The translations under genes were made by a program, and so were the position numbers. Under the pieces are notes generated by a model. It made no database searches, had not been told where the DNA came from, and saw nothing but the letters and a program-made list of their open reading frames with translations. A stretch of 52,178 nucleotides of DNA from Anaerolineae bacterium (GTDB lineage Bacteria; Chloroflexota; Anaerolineae; Promineifilales; Promineifilaceae): positions 1 to 52,178 of the forward strand of contig JAHDWK010000040.1 of assembly GCA_023382655.1 (NCBI GenBank), in the 5' to 3' direction. Below are positions 52,124 to 52,178 of this stretch, piece after piece (position 1 is the stretch's first letter; each line of letters starts with the position of its first letter).

Positions 52124-52178
52124 CCGATTACCGATTACCGATTACCGATTACCGATTACCGATTACCGATTACCGATT
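52124..52178. repeat. CCGATTA heptamer tandem array at window edge
   Basis: CCGATTA is repeated without interruption from 52124 to the end of the window, 55 bases or about 7.9 units. The true length is unknown because the window cuts it. Confidence 0.95.

Noticed and set aside
52124..52178. CRISPR array
   Set aside because: The units are 7 bases with no spacers; it is a simple tandem repeat.

Overview
The window looks like a chromosomal segment of a filamentous Chloroflexota bacterium (Anaerolineae/Caldilineae/Promineofilum-like). This is an inference. It rests on GC of roughly 55-60% by eye, SdrD_B-rich surface proteins with a C-terminal membrane anchor and no LPXTG motif, an EAD-TIR-FGE conflict protein, decayed hicBA, many dispersed palindromes, and a lack of long operons. 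No rRNA, tRNA, CRISPR array or transposase was recognised.

Layout. 0-4 kb: a propionyl-CoA synthetase behind a leader that may encode a short peptide, then a convergent EAD-TIR-FGE protein whose 3' end resembles a diversity-generating-retroelement (DGR) variable region. 4-12.6 kb: a hybrid-free membrane histidine kinase with a TPMT-like methyltransferase, a beta-propeller lipoprotein, two small membrane proteins, a NarL-type two-component pair whose kinase carries an in-frame TAA, a gene fragment and a uracil-DNA-glycosylase-like protein. 12.9-21 kb: a TRIC-like channel, an M20 dipeptidase plus AbgT transporter pair, an MFS exporter, a SHOCT protein and a hydrolase lipoprotein. 21-26.2 kb: RecD2 helicase with two palindromic repeats inside its reading frame, a polytopic membrane protein, an ITPase (HAM1)-fold protein fused to an effector-associated domain (EAD), and a collapsed hicBA. 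26.2-32 kb: a small beta-rich protein, rhodanese-SulP, GNAT-MFS, a DUF899 protein and a small membrane protein. 32-36 kb: FolC and Lon. 36-52 kb: an unknown lower-GC gene, an acyltransferase, two very large SdrD_B surface proteins that share a promoter-like 14-mer, a small unknown protein, a membrane transglutaminase-like protein and an HtrA-type lipoprotein protease.

How genes may work together. M20 dipeptidase and AbgT form an uptake/hydrolysis pair. Rhodanese and SulP are likely co-transcribed. The NarL kinase and regulator overlap. Lon, HtrA and the transglutaminase-like protein are protein-quality or surface functions. The two EAD proteins (TIR effector near 3 kb, ITPase-fold near 25 kb) could meet through homotypic EAD contacts, as proposed for this class of conflict systems. 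They are the best candidates for an undescribed defence-type module. The ITPase-EAD protein is the more unusual because its catalytic acidic residue appears replaced by Gln.

The most pervasive signal is the 8-bp palindrome ACGGCCGT. It occurs about 90 times by eye on both coding and non-coding DNA, where about one is expected. It behaves like the cyanobacterial HIP1 element.
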